Below are positions 1-6,947 of a stretch of DNA of 64,000 nt, piece by piece. The notes under the pieces are model-generated. The model ran no database searches, had not been told where the DNA came from, and was given only the letters and a program-made list of their open reading frames with translations. The stretch comes from Candidatus Woesearchaeota archaeon (GTDB taxonomy: Archaea; Nanobdellota; Nanobdellia; Woesearchaeales; JAFGLG01): positions 16,412 through 80,411 of the forward strand of contig JAFGLG010000002.1 in assembly GCA_016928155.1 (NCBI GenBank). The letters run 5' to 3'. The position numbers were made by a program, and so were the translations under genes. The first letter of the stretch is position 1, and each line of letters starts with the position of its first letter.

Positions 1-30
1 GCCCCCGATTTGATACTACCAATGCCATTT

Positions 31-522
31 TTATGTCTCATCAATGAAGGATTTGCCTTCCATATATTTCTGGCGATACAAGAAACAGCTTAATTCTCGG
101 AAAAGTTCTCTGCTGATCTGTCGCTTAACATCCCTGAAGGTTATGCGAACATCAACATTCTTGAAACGCCTCTCACCATCAATGATATCAGTATTCTCAT
201 TATAAGCATCCTCTAACATCTTTTCTGCTTCTTGACCTATCTTTTTCATTTCCTCATCAAAATGTGGGTATAATATATCATATAGGTATTCCACTGAATT
301 GGAATAGACTTCTCGGGAGTCAGGAATATAAATTTTAATTATGGCATTGCTATTTGGCCGAGGATCAGGCCGCTCTTGCCAATAACCACCCAAAAACTCG
401 CAAGAAGAATAACCGCCTATCTTTCTCAAATGCTCCAAAACAATCATCTTGAAAGTCAGCTTTTCATCTGCTCTGCCCTGATAAGATTCTGCATCAATAA
501 ATTTGACATCATCATCAGCCAT
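31..522 (-). CDS. Hypothetical protein of integrated element (163 aa)
   Basis: Not recognised as a family. It is a soluble, acidic protein rich in Arg, Glu and Tyr, with no signal peptide or membrane segment. It is the last visible gene of a minus-strand run (RHH proteins, ATPase, Zn finger, small ORFs) belonging to the integrated element, and its ATG lies 6 bases after the stop of the preceding 56-aa ORF. The tight packing supports a real gene. The function is unknown; it probably serves element maintenance. Confidence 0.6.
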   Translation of the reverse strand: MADDDVKFIDAESYQGRADEKLTFKMIVLEHLRKIGGYSSCEFLGGYWQERPDPRPNSNAIIKIYIPDSREVYSNSVEYLYDILYPHFDEEMKKIGQEAEKMLEDAYNENTDIIDGERRFKNVDVRITFRDVKRQISRELFRELSCFLYRQKYMEGKSFIDET

Positions 523-528
523 ATTCCA

Positions 529-699
529 TCAACCCACATTCCTTTTTTGCTCCAAATGCCTTTTAAGATTCTGCTCCCACAAAAACCGAAGCTCATTATA
601 TCTTTCAAGCCTCTTGAGGATCTCAACCTTCTCATTACTCATGGCCTTCGCATAATACATGACCGCATCAAGATGCGAATTAAAGGTCTTTGACAACAT
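529..699 (-). CDS. Small coiled-coil-like protein (56 aa)
   Basis: This short ORF starts MLSKTFNSHLDAVMYY and ends in a Lys/Arg/Glu-rich helix. It overlaps the end of the 51-aa ORF upstream by 20 bases and is followed after 6 bases by the 163-aa gene, so translational coupling is likely. No family is recognised. The main support is the continuous, overlapping layout of the element operon. Confidence 0.45.
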   Translation of the reverse strand: MLSKTFNSHLDAVMYYAKAMSNEKVEILKRLERYNELRFLWEQNLKRHLEQKRNVG

Positions 700-835
700 G
701 ATCTAACTCCTCTTTATACCTATCAATGATCAACTGAATCCTCTCCTTATTCTCAGCTTTTTGGAGCAATATCCCATATTTCTTGATTTGCAGCTCATAA
801 AACCTGATTACCGCTTTCTGACTTCTCTCTTCCAT
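680..835 (-). CDS. Small helical protein (51 aa)
   Basis: The ORF starts MEERSQKAVIRFYEL and is predicted almost wholly alpha-helical and charged. Its ATG shares bases with the stop of the 63-aa zinc-finger gene (TGATG overlap), a typical sign of coupled translation. The function is unknown. It is probably a real element gene because three adjacent short ORFs are all overlapped in this way. Confidence 0.45.
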   Translation of the reverse strand: MEERSQKAVIRFYELQIKKYGILLQKAENKERIQLIIDRYKEELDHVVKDL

Positions 836-1026
836 CACTTTGCACCCGATTTTTTGGATTCTAATTCTTTCCTTCTCAACCTGAAAGTCTCATTACATGA
901 TCTGCTGCAAAATAATGCATCAGATCTCATATTACCAGGAATAGGATTCCTGCACCAAATACAAACCTTGCCTTTTGCAGCTGCTTGGTTTCCTGGCAAA
1001 AACCTTCCTTTCTTGTCTCTTTTCAT
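835..1026 (-). CDS. Small zinc-finger protein (63 aa)
   Basis: It shows a four-Cys pattern, CIWC followed about 15 residues later by FCSRSC, flanked by basic residues (N-terminal MKRDKKGRF, C-terminal RLRRKELESKK). This fits a small treble-clef or zinc-ribbon nucleic-acid-binding protein of plasmids and viruses. It lies between the ATPase gene and two short ORFs on the same strand. The exact family was not identified; a DNA- or RNA-binding role is inferred. Confidence 0.6.
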   Translation of the reverse strand: MKRDKKGRFLPGNQAAAKGKVCIWCRNPIPGNMRSDALFCSRSCNETFRLRRKELESKKSGAK

Positions 1027-1050
1027 TTTTCCTCTCTGTTCCAGGATATA

Positions 1051-1107
1051 GTGTCACAAGTGTCATAAGTGTCATAAGTGTCACAGCTTAAGTGTCACAA
1101 GTGTCAC
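1051..1107. repeat. Iteron-like 9-bp tandem repeats
   Basis: The heptamer GTGTCAC/T recurs six times, at 1051, 1060, 1069, 1078, 1092 and 1101: four copies at an exact 9-bp period, a 5-bp gap, then two more at the same period. The last two lie inside the final codons of the ATPase gene (encoding GDTCDT) and four lie between that gene and the zinc-finger gene. Tandem direct repeats beside a replication-type gene resemble plasmid iterons or a regulator-binding array. The role is inferred. Confidence 0.6.
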
Positions 1108-2608
1108 CTTCAATTTCTTCTTCTGTCACATTTTTGCGAGTGATTTCTTCATTTTGTGATACATATGATAGATGTGATACTATATTTTGGGTTTGTAAAA
1201 TGAAGAAAAAAGTTTTTTCACTCAACAGATATGCATTACCATCTCGGAAATGCTTAAAATATCTCTTGAATCCCAATTTGTTTAAAAATGATGCAATATA
1301 CCTCTGGCTGGGCTTTTTCTCACCATCAAGGAGAACAATACCACCCCTTATCTCAATTGTCTTAATAGGTATTGGATCCTGCACACCATCCAATTTCTCA
1401 GATAATACCTCAAGAATTTTGTAATCCCAGCTATCAGGACTCAAATCATTTGTGATATTTTTGCTCTCAGTCAGCTCCTCTGCAAACTGCCCCATCTCAA
1501 GATATAGCTCTTTTGATATCAGTTTGGCTATACAGAGGATTGGCTTCCAGATCTGCCAGTCCCTATTAGTAAGCTTAAACTCCTTTTTAATCCCAAACTG
1601 ATCGCTTGAATAATAAGCATCAACCTGCTTCCAATGAAGCAGAGCAAAAGGATATAAATTGTCCCTGATTGTTTTGAAATCAGGATCCTTATCTGTGGGC
1701 CATGAATCCCCTCTCTTATCTTTCTCTGGACTCTTGATAAAAATCTCTGTGATACAACGATCCTGTAATGCCCCTTCCAAACCCTTAATAGAAGCAAACT
1801 GCTTGGGGCAATATGCATCATGCATTATTGAAACAAACTTTTCCCCCCTTTTCTCAAGCCTCGGGACTTTCCCTCCCTTCTGCCATCCACTATTACACAG
1901 CTCAACAATCTCAGAATTTAAGAGATTGCCCTTTTTATCCCTGGTAAATAACTTCTCAGCCTCATCCAGATATAATGTTGGCCTGTTCCTCTCAACAAAC
2001 CTGAATATTGTCGCCCCTGTCGGATTCACAAAAACAATCCCATTAAAAGATATAAAAGAACTGATGGTCATGGCTTTGGTTTTGCTTGTCCCTTTCAATC
2101 CAGTATTTTCAATATAAGGGTATGCATCAAAGATATCATAAATGTATGTGCCCATATCCCATAAAGCTCTCAAGGAATTAAATCTCTCATCCTGGCAGAA
2201 ACGATATTCCTCATATTTGCCTCGGATTTTAAGAAATAAATCCTGAGGAGATAGTGTCTTATACTGCTTTCTTAATACACCTTGATAGGTAATAAAATTT
2301 TGAATCTCCTGCAAGCTCCAGGGCTTAAAACCCTCCATTGGTGGATCCAAAAATTTAACATTCTGCTGCCTCTCAAAATCTTGAGTGATCTCTCGGAAAT
2401 CATGATTATCAAATACAATGCACGCCCTCTCTTCCTGGACTGGAGCAGTATATTCCTTCTTATCCTTACTCCTAAACTTTTTCTTCACCATTTTAGGTAT
2501 AATAAACCCAAAATATTTCTGGCCCTTCAGGATACCAATTGCGGGATATAATTTCTGAGTCCTTTTATTTTCATCAAAGATAAAATCCTCTGTTTCAGTC
2601 ATCTGCAC
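1088..2608 (-). CDS. Replication-type ATPase of integrated element
   Basis: This is a 506-aa protein with a P-loop-like segment GLKGTSKTKA near residue 170 and a Walker-B-like LYLDEAEKLF near residue 212. Both fit the AAA+/helicase-like ATPases found with plasmid and virus primases (DUF927/DUF3631/D5-like groups); the exact family is uncertain. The N-terminal 150 residues and the C-terminal tail match nothing I recognise. The first possible start is GTG at 2608; an ATG at 2602 is equally possible. The start overlaps the upstream RHH gene. It is probably the replication or maintenance ATPase of the element. Confidence 0.65.
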   Translation of the reverse strand: MQMTETEDFIFDENKRTQKLYPAIGILKGQKYFGFIIPKMVKKKFRSKDKKEYTAPVQEERACIVFDNHDFREITQDFERQQNVKFLDPPMEGFKPWSLQEIQNFITYQGVLRKQYKTLSPQDLFLKIRGKYEEYRFCQDERFNSLRALWDMGTYIYDIFDAYPYIENTGLKGTSKTKAMTISSFISFNGIVFVNPTGATIFRFVERNRPTLYLDEAEKLFTRDKKGNLLNSEIVELCNSGWQKGGKVPRLEKRGEKFVSIMHDAYCPKQFASIKGLEGALQDRCITEIFIKSPEKDKRGDSWPTDKDPDFKTIRDNLYPFALLHWKQVDAYYSSDQFGIKKEFKLTNRDWQIWKPILCIAKLISKELYLEMGQFAEELTESKNITNDLSPDSWDYKILEVLSEKLDGVQDPIPIKTIEIRGGIVLLDGEKKPSQRYIASFLNKLGFKRYFKHFRDGNAYLLSEKTFFFILQTQNIVSHLSYVSQNEEITRKNVTEEEIEGDTCDT

Positions 2609-2736
2609 GCCTCTCTATGACAGGGCTTGGGCAGATTTGTCCTGATGTATTCAGAAATGGTAATCCCCTTTTTTTGTGCTTCTTCTCGCCAGAACCGACT
2701 CAATTCAGGATCCGCTTTGAATGTGGTTATCAACAT
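2599..2736 (-). CDS. Ribbon-helix-helix protein (45 aa)
   Basis: The N-terminal strand MLITTFKADPELS is followed by two helices (RFWREEAQKKG, then ITISEYIRTNL), the classical RHH/Arc-MetJ pattern in which TISEYIR marks the second helix. It is likely a DNA-binding copy-control or autoregulatory protein. Its 3' end overlaps the start of the ATPase, so the two are probably co-translated. It is one of two RHH genes in this operon. Confidence 0.65.
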   Translation of the reverse strand: MLITTFKADPELSRFWREEAQKKGITISEYIRTNLPKPCHREACR

Positions 2737-2773
2737 AGTATCACCAGTCTTTTATAGGAAATCCCAGAATAAG

Positions 2774-2878
2774 TTATTTTGGCAATTTTGAATCTGGGTT
2801 TTTTTGAACAGGCACTTTCCCAAGTGCCTTCAGTTTCTCATAAAGGTCATTGAACCACTGGATATGCTCACTTTCCAT
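2774..2878 (-). CDS. Very small ORF (34 aa) between two RHH genes
   Basis: The ORF starts MESEHIQWFNDLYEKLKALG. Its ATG overlaps the 3' end of the upstream RHH gene and its stop lies 37 bases before the next RHH start. It is soluble and amphipathic, with no known family. Only gene packing supports it. Confidence 0.35.
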   Translation of the reverse strand: MESEHIQWFNDLYEKLKALGKVPVQKNPDSKLPK

Positions 2879-3017
2879 GATCATCGCCTCGCATTTTGGG
2901 AAGATGATTTCTCAAGCACAATTTTACACAGGCTGACATTGTTATACCATTCCACTGCGCTGTTTCTATGAGTTCAGAATGGATATCTTCAGGTAGATCA
3001 ACAATAATCTTCTTCAT
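2868..3017 (-). CDS. Ribbon-helix-helix regulator (49 aa), first gene of element operon
   Basis: MKKIIVDLPEDIHSEL is a typical RHH beta-strand and first-helix start (V-DLPE motif), followed by NGITMSACVKLCLRNHL as the second helix. It probably binds the intergenic region upstream and represses its own operon. An AT-rich TATA-like stretch (CTTAAATATTG on the minus strand, about 3043-3053) precedes the start. It is divergent from the winged-helix-like gene at 3148. Confidence 0.65.
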   Translation of the reverse strand: MKKIIVDLPEDIHSELIETAQWNGITMSACVKLCLRNHLPKMRGDDHGK

Positions 3018-3121
3018 GAGCTGAAAATCCCAATATTCAATATTTAAGATTTTTGGTAGAATTGGGTAGAAATAATTATTATTTATTTATATATCAGTGC
3101 CATAATAACGTAAAATATATA

Positions 3122-3142
3122 AATTTAATATATTATTAAATT
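3122..3142. promoter_or_regulatory. Inverted repeat operator candidate
   Basis: AATTTAATA is followed by TAT and then its exact reverse complement TATTAAATT, ending 5 bases before the ATG at 3148. It lies in the divergent spacer between an RHH operon and an HTH-like gene. A repressor site or overlapping TATA elements are both possible in such AT-rich sequence. Confidence 0.4.
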
Positions 3143-3147
3143 GTGAA

Positions 3148-3666
3148 ATGGGTAGAAATAATAAAGAAGATTTATTGATGGAACTGGCGAAAAAAGTATT
3201 TGGTGAGAAAAAATTTAAAGAAATAAATGATAAATTAGATTATCAATGGAATTCATTTTTTATGATTGTATATGATATTCAATCAGCATTTTCGGCTCGC
3301 AAAATGAATTTTCAACATATGGAAATGTTTTATTTATTATTCAAATTGTTCAATTCGGATATTAAATTTTCAAATTCACAACATTTTTTTCAAAAAATAA
3401 AAGATGAGAAACATATTTGGTTATCTGTTAAACAAAATACTCTTTCCAAATTATTTAAGGATTTAAGGGAAAATGATTTTATTATGTCTGATAAAACAAA
3501 AACATCTTCAAGAGGCAAACAAGGCTATTTTGTTCCTGTATTTGCAGAATATTTTAATAAAGAATATAAACTTTCAAATGAAAACATAATAGAATTATTC
3601 AATATAATCTTATATCATTCTGATGATGGGGGCAGCATTTTTCATTTTACAAAAAAAATAAATTAA
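3148..3666 (+). CDS. AT-rich winged-helix-like protein (172 aa)
   Basis: The segment around residues 85-135 (KQNTLSKLFKDLREN, then SSRGKQGYFVPVF) resembles the recognition helix and wing of an HTH domain, and the N-terminal half is helical. No family is firmly recognised. The base composition is far more AT-rich than the chromosome around it, a mark of acquired DNA. It is convergent with the integrase, with a 4-base overlap, and divergent from the RHH operon, so it may be the switch gene of the element. Confidence 0.55.
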   Translation: MGRNNKEDLLMELAKKVFGEKKFKEINDKLDYQWNSFFMIVYDIQSAFSARKMNFQHMEMFYLLFKLFNSDIKFSNSQHFFQKIKDEKHIWLSVKQNTLSKLFKDLRENDFIMSDKTKTSSRGKQGYFVPVFAEYFNKEYKLSNENIIELFNIILYHSDDGGSIFHFTKKIN

Positions 3667-4907
3667 TTTTTTTTAATTTCTTGATCAAAGGTGCCTTTCA
3701 ATCTCTCATCCTTGTATATCATTTCTATAAAAGCATCATATCTCTCCAGCCTTTGCTTGATCTCATGCATCTCCTTTTGGATGCTGCCTTCATTCTGCAC
3801 GAGATCCTCCTTCTTGACCTTCAAGAACAGCCCACATTTCTTGCAGTAAGTCATATCAGCCGGATTCCTCTCCTGACATCTGAGGCAAATCTGACTATCA
3901 AAGACTGACTGCACCTTATCACTTTCCAGGCCATTCAATGCTCTTATCTCTCGCTGATAATCCTTTGCAGAGCTCTTATCATAATTCACTATGACCTTTG
4001 TGCCTTTTCGCCATCCATACTTTTGCTCCAGGGCACCTGTCGTAACTCCCTTGATCCTGTCCATTGTGACTGAGAATTTTCTGAGCTTGTAAGGATAGGC
4101 CCTTTTATTGATGCCTTGTCTCTGGCAGATCTCTTTCAGCACTAAACCCAGGCCCGCAATTGAGATATCAAATAAATAGATCTTATCTTTCGGCAGGCTT
4201 TTCACATAACTTGATATATGATTGAGCACCCAGCTCTCATAAATATAGATGTCTCTTGTCCCTGTTTTTCCCGAAACTTTGATCTTTATGCCATCCTTTA
4301 TCTCTGAAATGTCCTGTTTTCTGATGGTCAATAACTCTTCTGGCCTTAATCCCTGGCTTGCTGTGATACTGATCCAGCATTTATCTCTGAGATTTCTTGC
4401 TCCCTCAATGATCCTCATGACATCGTCTTCATTAAACCACTCTTCCTTTTCCTTCTTCTTTGAGGGGTTATCCTTTTTCTTGAAATAAGGAGTCCTCCGA
4501 TCATAAATCCAGAAATAAATTGGAGTTAAATTCTCATACTTGTCCAGGGTTGTGATGGTCTTATAGAGCATTTGCACAGCTCCCCTATGATCATCCTTGG
4601 TGCTTTCCCTATGATCCTGGCTGTTGATCTTGGCTGCCAGCTTGATCAGATCCTCTTTGTTGCTGGCTTCTAGGATGTCCTTATCCATCCAGCTGATCAT
4701 GTTCTTCCAATGCATGATATACTTGCTTCTCCTGGCATGAGTAAGGCCCTGAGCCTCTAATAGGGCAAAGAAATCCTCCATGACCTGCTTATTTGAGGGG
4801 CTTAAACCTGGCCACTTATCAGGGTGCATATTGCCCTTACCCCCATTTATAAATAAGGGATAGATTCTATTGAAATTGGCTTCATGCCTGTATATGTCCT
4901 TTGGCAT
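3663..4907 (-). CDS. Tyrosine recombinase/integrase with C-terminal zinc ribbon
   Basis: This 414-aa protein has an N-terminal SAM-like core-binding domain (about 30-130) and a catalytic domain (about 160-330). Candidate catalytic residues are the Arg in GLRPEELL, the Lys in SGKTGTR, YKLRKF at the usual HxLR position, Trp in GWRKGTK and Tyr in VNYDKSS. The usual His of the HxxR motif is Tyr, as in some archaeal integrases. A zinc ribbon (CLRC then CKKC) and a coiled C-terminus follow. It starts 64 bases from a tRNA-Leu gene, the expected attachment target, and should insert or excise the element to its left. Confidence 0.9.
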   Translation of the reverse strand: MPKDIYRHEANFNRIYPLFINGGKGNMHPDKWPGLSPSNKQVMEDFFALLEAQGLTHARRSKYIMHWKNMISWMDKDILEASNKEDLIKLAAKINSQDHRESTKDDHRGAVQMLYKTITTLDKYENLTPIYFWIYDRRTPYFKKKDNPSKKKEKEEWFNEDDVMRIIEGARNLRDKCWISITASQGLRPEELLTIRKQDISEIKDGIKIKVSGKTGTRDIYIYESWVLNHISSYVKSLPKDKIYLFDISIAGLGLVLKEICQRQGINKRAYPYKLRKFSVTMDRIKGVTTGALEQKYGWRKGTKVIVNYDKSSAKDYQREIRALNGLESDKVQSVFDSQICLRCQERNPADMTYCKKCGLFLKVKKEDLVQNEGSIQKEMHEIKQRLERYDAFIEMIYKDERLKGTFDQEIKKN

Positions 4908-4971
4908 GGGACATCACCATCCTTCCTGTTATTTAAGCATGGTAATACAGAGAATTAAAGTTGAGTATAAG

Positions 4972-5088
4972 TGCGGGGCACAGGATTCGAACCTGCGTAG
5001 GCACTAAGCCAACAGGGTTCTTAGACAGAACCTCACGACGGTTTTAGTCACCTAAACCTGTCCCGTTTGACCACTCCGGCAACCCCGC
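4972..5088 (-). tRNA. tRNA-Leu (anticodon UAG) with 33-nt anticodon-loop intron
   Basis: Acceptor arms GCGGGGU/GCCCCGC pair fully and the discriminator is A. The D-loop has GG, the T-arm has GGUUCGAAUCC, and a class II variable arm (GGC/GCC) is present. The anticodon stem ACAGG/CCUGU encloses UUUAG-G, giving anticodon UAG at 5052-5054. The intron runs from 5050 down to 5018. The exon UUUAG pairs with intronic CUAAG, and a 3-nt bulge lies at the 3' splice site, the bulge-helix-bulge form used by archaeal tRNA endonuclease. No CCA is encoded. A TATA-like ATATTTAAAAAAGG lies upstream at about 5130-5143. The gene end nearest the integrase is the likely att site. Confidence 0.88.
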
Positions 5089-5161
5089 ATTGGAATTGAG
5101 TGGTCTTGCTCCTATGATTTTTCTCCCTTTTTTAAATATTGCCCTAGAAATGTAAAAAGTG

Positions 5162-5276
5162 CGCCGGCGCAGGGATTTTCAAACCACCGGCAGAAACCGA
5201 AAGCTTTTTGAACCCTGATGTCCCTAAGGACACTCAGGTATCAGCTGAGCGGTCTACAGGGTTGACCGTCGCCGGC
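5162..5276 (-). tRNA. Class II tRNA with GAU anticodon and T-loop intron (noncanonical)
   Basis: Acceptor arms GCCGGCG/CGCCGGC pair, with discriminator G. The D-stem is GGUC/GACC, the anticodon arm CUCAG-CUGAUAC-CUGAG (anticodon GAU at 5240-5242), the variable arm UGUCC-UUAG-GGACA and the T-stem CAGGG/CCCUG. The T-loop UUCAAA..U is split by 31 nt (5206-5176) whose 3' part UUUGAA pairs with UUCAAA, with an AAU bulge at the 3' site, so it looks like a bulge-helix-bulge intron. The mature length is 84 nt. GAU would read Ile codons, but the long variable arm and G73 are serine-type, and the D-loop AACCCUGUA lacks GG. A TATA-like AGATATAAAAAAAGG lies upstream. The gene looks real; its identity is uncertain. 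Confidence 0.62.
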
Positions 5277-5415
5277 ACACATTATTTCCTTTTTTTATAT
5301 CTTAATATCTCTTTAGTCAGGATATCTGAAAATCTTTCCTATATGTTACAAGATAAACAATATTAAGAAAGAAAAATCCTGAGAATAAATCAAGAAAGAC
5401 AAGTAATCCGGAATC

Positions 5416-5589
5416 TCACTTCTTCCTCTGGGCCTTCCAGGCAAACTTCCTTCTCTTGGCAGAATTGCCATAACCGCATGAAGAGCAGATGCCTGTCTTC
5501 ATGTGATAAGACCTCTTGCCGCACCTGCGGCAATAGAAGTGAAGCCTCTTACCTGACTTCTTCCCCATAGAAGGAGTTCCTTTAGCCAT
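5416..5589 (-). CDS. rpl37e: 50S ribosomal protein eL37
   Basis: This 57-aa protein starts MAKGTPSMGKKSGKRLHF and carries the eL37 zinc finger CRRC...CSSC followed by the basic GNSAKRRKF tail. It binds 23S rRNA in the large subunit. Its start lies 2 bases after the stop of the LSm gene, the conserved archaeal LSm-eL37 pair, so the two are co-transcribed from the promoter near 5870. It is recognised directly from sequence. Confidence 0.95.
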   Translation of the reverse strand: MAKGTPSMGKKSGKRLHFYCRRCGKRSYHMKTGICSSCGYGNSAKRRKFAWKAQRKK

Positions 5590-5591
5590 GC

Positions 5592-5819
5592 TCACTCAAC
5601 CGGAGATATTATTATGATTGTGTCCCCTCTTATAAACACGGTGCCAAGCTTCCTTGTGACCTGGCCATCCACCCTTTCCTCTGCTTCAGCAAGCACAGTA
5701 TTGATGTGGATATCAAATGCCTTGAGCTTCCCTATGATCTGCTTCGAGTTCTTCAGCTCAATTATCACTCGCTTATCCCTTGCATGATTCAATGTGTCTA
5801 ATGGTCTTGATGCTTCCAT
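5592..5819 (-). CDS. LSm/Sm-like archaeal protein (SmAP)
   Basis: This 75-aa protein shows both Sm motifs: Sm1 (RVIIELKNSKQIIGKLKAFD, with the usual D-HIN continuation) and Sm2 (GTVFIRGDTIIIISP, the [IV]RG signature). It should form a ring that binds U-rich RNA. A strong Shine-Dalgarno AAGGGGGTCC precedes the ATG. It is co-transcribed with eL37. Confidence 0.93.
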   Translation of the reverse strand: MEASRPLDTLNHARDKRVIIELKNSKQIIGKLKAFDIHINTVLAEAEERVDGQVTRKLGTVFIRGDTIIIISPVE

Positions 5820-5867
5820 ATTATGGACCCCCTTTAAAAAACAAATACTAGGAAAAACATGCGGCCA

Positions 5868-5908
5868 CTATATAAATTTTTCCTATGAAAAAGCAAAACA
5901 TATTTAAA
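5868..5908. promoter_or_regulatory. Divergent promoters of LSm-eL37 and eS8
   Basis: On the minus strand, TTTATATAG (5869-5877) is a TATA box for the LSm operon. On the plus strand, ATATTTAAAC (5900-5909) sits about 26 bases before the ATG of eS8, which predicts a nearly leaderless eS8 mRNA. Both are inferred from archaeal TATA consensus and spacing. Confidence 0.6.
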
Positions 5909-5933
5909 CAGGGGCCAGACTCAAACAGCCAGA

Positions 5934-6317
5934 ATGGCAATATCACAGAGAAGATCAAAGAGAAAGGTCTCAGGCACGATTTACAACAGGAAAGGCCGAG
6001 GCAAGAGAAAATACGAGCTAGGCAGACTGCCGACAATGACCAAGCTCGGCAAAGAGAAGAGAAAGACCATAAGGGTCAGAGGAGGGAACCTCAAGACAAG
6101 GCTCATCGGAGCAGAATTCGCCAACCTTTATGATCCCAAGACCAAGAAATACCAGAAAGCAAAGATCAAGACAGTGGCTGACAATCCGGCAAACAAGAAC
6201 TATGTCAGGCGAAACATCATCACAAAAGGCACAATCATAGATACTGAAGCAGGAAAAGCGAGAATAACAAGCAGGCCCGGACAGGATGGGATCCTGAATG
6301 CAGTGCTGGTCAAATAA
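5934..6317 (+). CDS. rps8e: 30S ribosomal protein eS8
   Basis: This 127-aa protein matches archaeal eS8 throughout: [17 protein letters not shown], the [16 protein letters not shown] segment, [10 protein letters not shown], and the C-terminal [22 protein letters not shown]. It is a primary small-subunit protein. It is monocistronic, with its own TATA box, and converges with the hydrolase gene through an 8-base overlap. Confidence 0.95.
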   Translation: MAISQRRSKRKVSGTIYNRKGRGKRKYELGRLPTMTKLGKEKRKTIRVRGGNLKTRLIGAEFANLYDPKTKKYQKAKIKTVADNPANKNYVRRNIITKGTIIDTEAGKARITSRPGQDGILNAVLVK

Positions 6318-6870
6318 GTTTTCTCAATATCTCTTTTGAAGATAATACTTCCCCAAAATGATCATTGATATTCTCCAAAGACATCTTATGTGTCCTCTTA
6401 TCATATGTGAAATTCAGATCTGAACAGAAAAAGACATTGAAATCCCTGTACATGGCACCCCTTGCAGTGGAATCACAGCAGACATTTGTCATTGTGCCGA
6501 TGATTATTATGTTCTTGATCCTTTTCTTCTTAAGGATTGACTCAAGATCAGTGCCATAAAACGCATCATAACGATGCTTGTCAATTATGATATCATCTTC
6601 AGTGTAAATGCTCTCATGGATATTCCAACCATGAGTGCCTTTCTTCAATACTTCACCAATGAGCTCAGGATAAAGCCTGGCCTCAATAGGGTTCTTCTTC
6701 GGCGAGAAGCAGTGCCTTGTATAGATTATCAAGAATCCTTTTTCCCTGCAGGCATCGATGAATGACTTGATCCTTTTCAGGTTCTTCCTGATAGAAATGT
6801 TGCCATAAACTGAATCTTCCTCAATGAAATCATTCTGGAGATCAACCACAAGCAATGCTGTTCCTGCCAT
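6310..6870 (-). CDS. Isochorismatase/nicotinamidase-family cysteine hydrolase
   Basis: The chosen start gives 186 aa beginning [15 protein letters not shown]. Asp10 of VVDLQNDF, Lys of the DKHRYDAF segment (about residue 95) and the Cys in [10 protein letters not shown] (about 130) form the expected catalytic triad of this superfamily. The substrate is not fixed by the sequence; nicotinamide (NAD salvage) is the usual archaeal assignment. The open frame extends 156 bases further upstream, but that part would overlap the divergent oxidoreductase gene and reads unlike the family. Confidence 0.85.
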   Translation of the reverse strand: MAGTALLVVDLQNDFIEEDSVYGNISIRKNLKRIKSFIDACREKGFLIIYTRHCFSPKKNPIEARLYPELIGEVLKKGTHGWNIHESIYTEDDIIIDKHRYDAFYGTDLESILKKKRIKNIIIIGTMTNVCCDSTARGAMYRDFNVFFCSDLNFTYDKRTHKMSLENINDHFGEVLSSKEILRKLI

Positions 6871-6947
6871 CAGCATATCCAGATATTGCACATATAAATA
6901 GTTTAGCATGGAAACCTTTAAAAACACGGATTCCAAAAAGAGAAACA

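Noticed and set aside
376..693. 105-aa plus-strand ORF opposite the element small genes
   Set aside because: It lies across minus-strand genes that are linked by start-stop overlaps; its protein has no family features and reads as antisense.
5162..5276. Plus-strand or permuted tRNA reading of the second tRNA locus
   Set aside because: The plus strand has a GCTGAGCGGTC stretch like a class II D-arm, but no T-arm or anticodon arm fits. The minus strand gives a full cloverleaf, GGUUCAA T-arm and an upstream TATA box.
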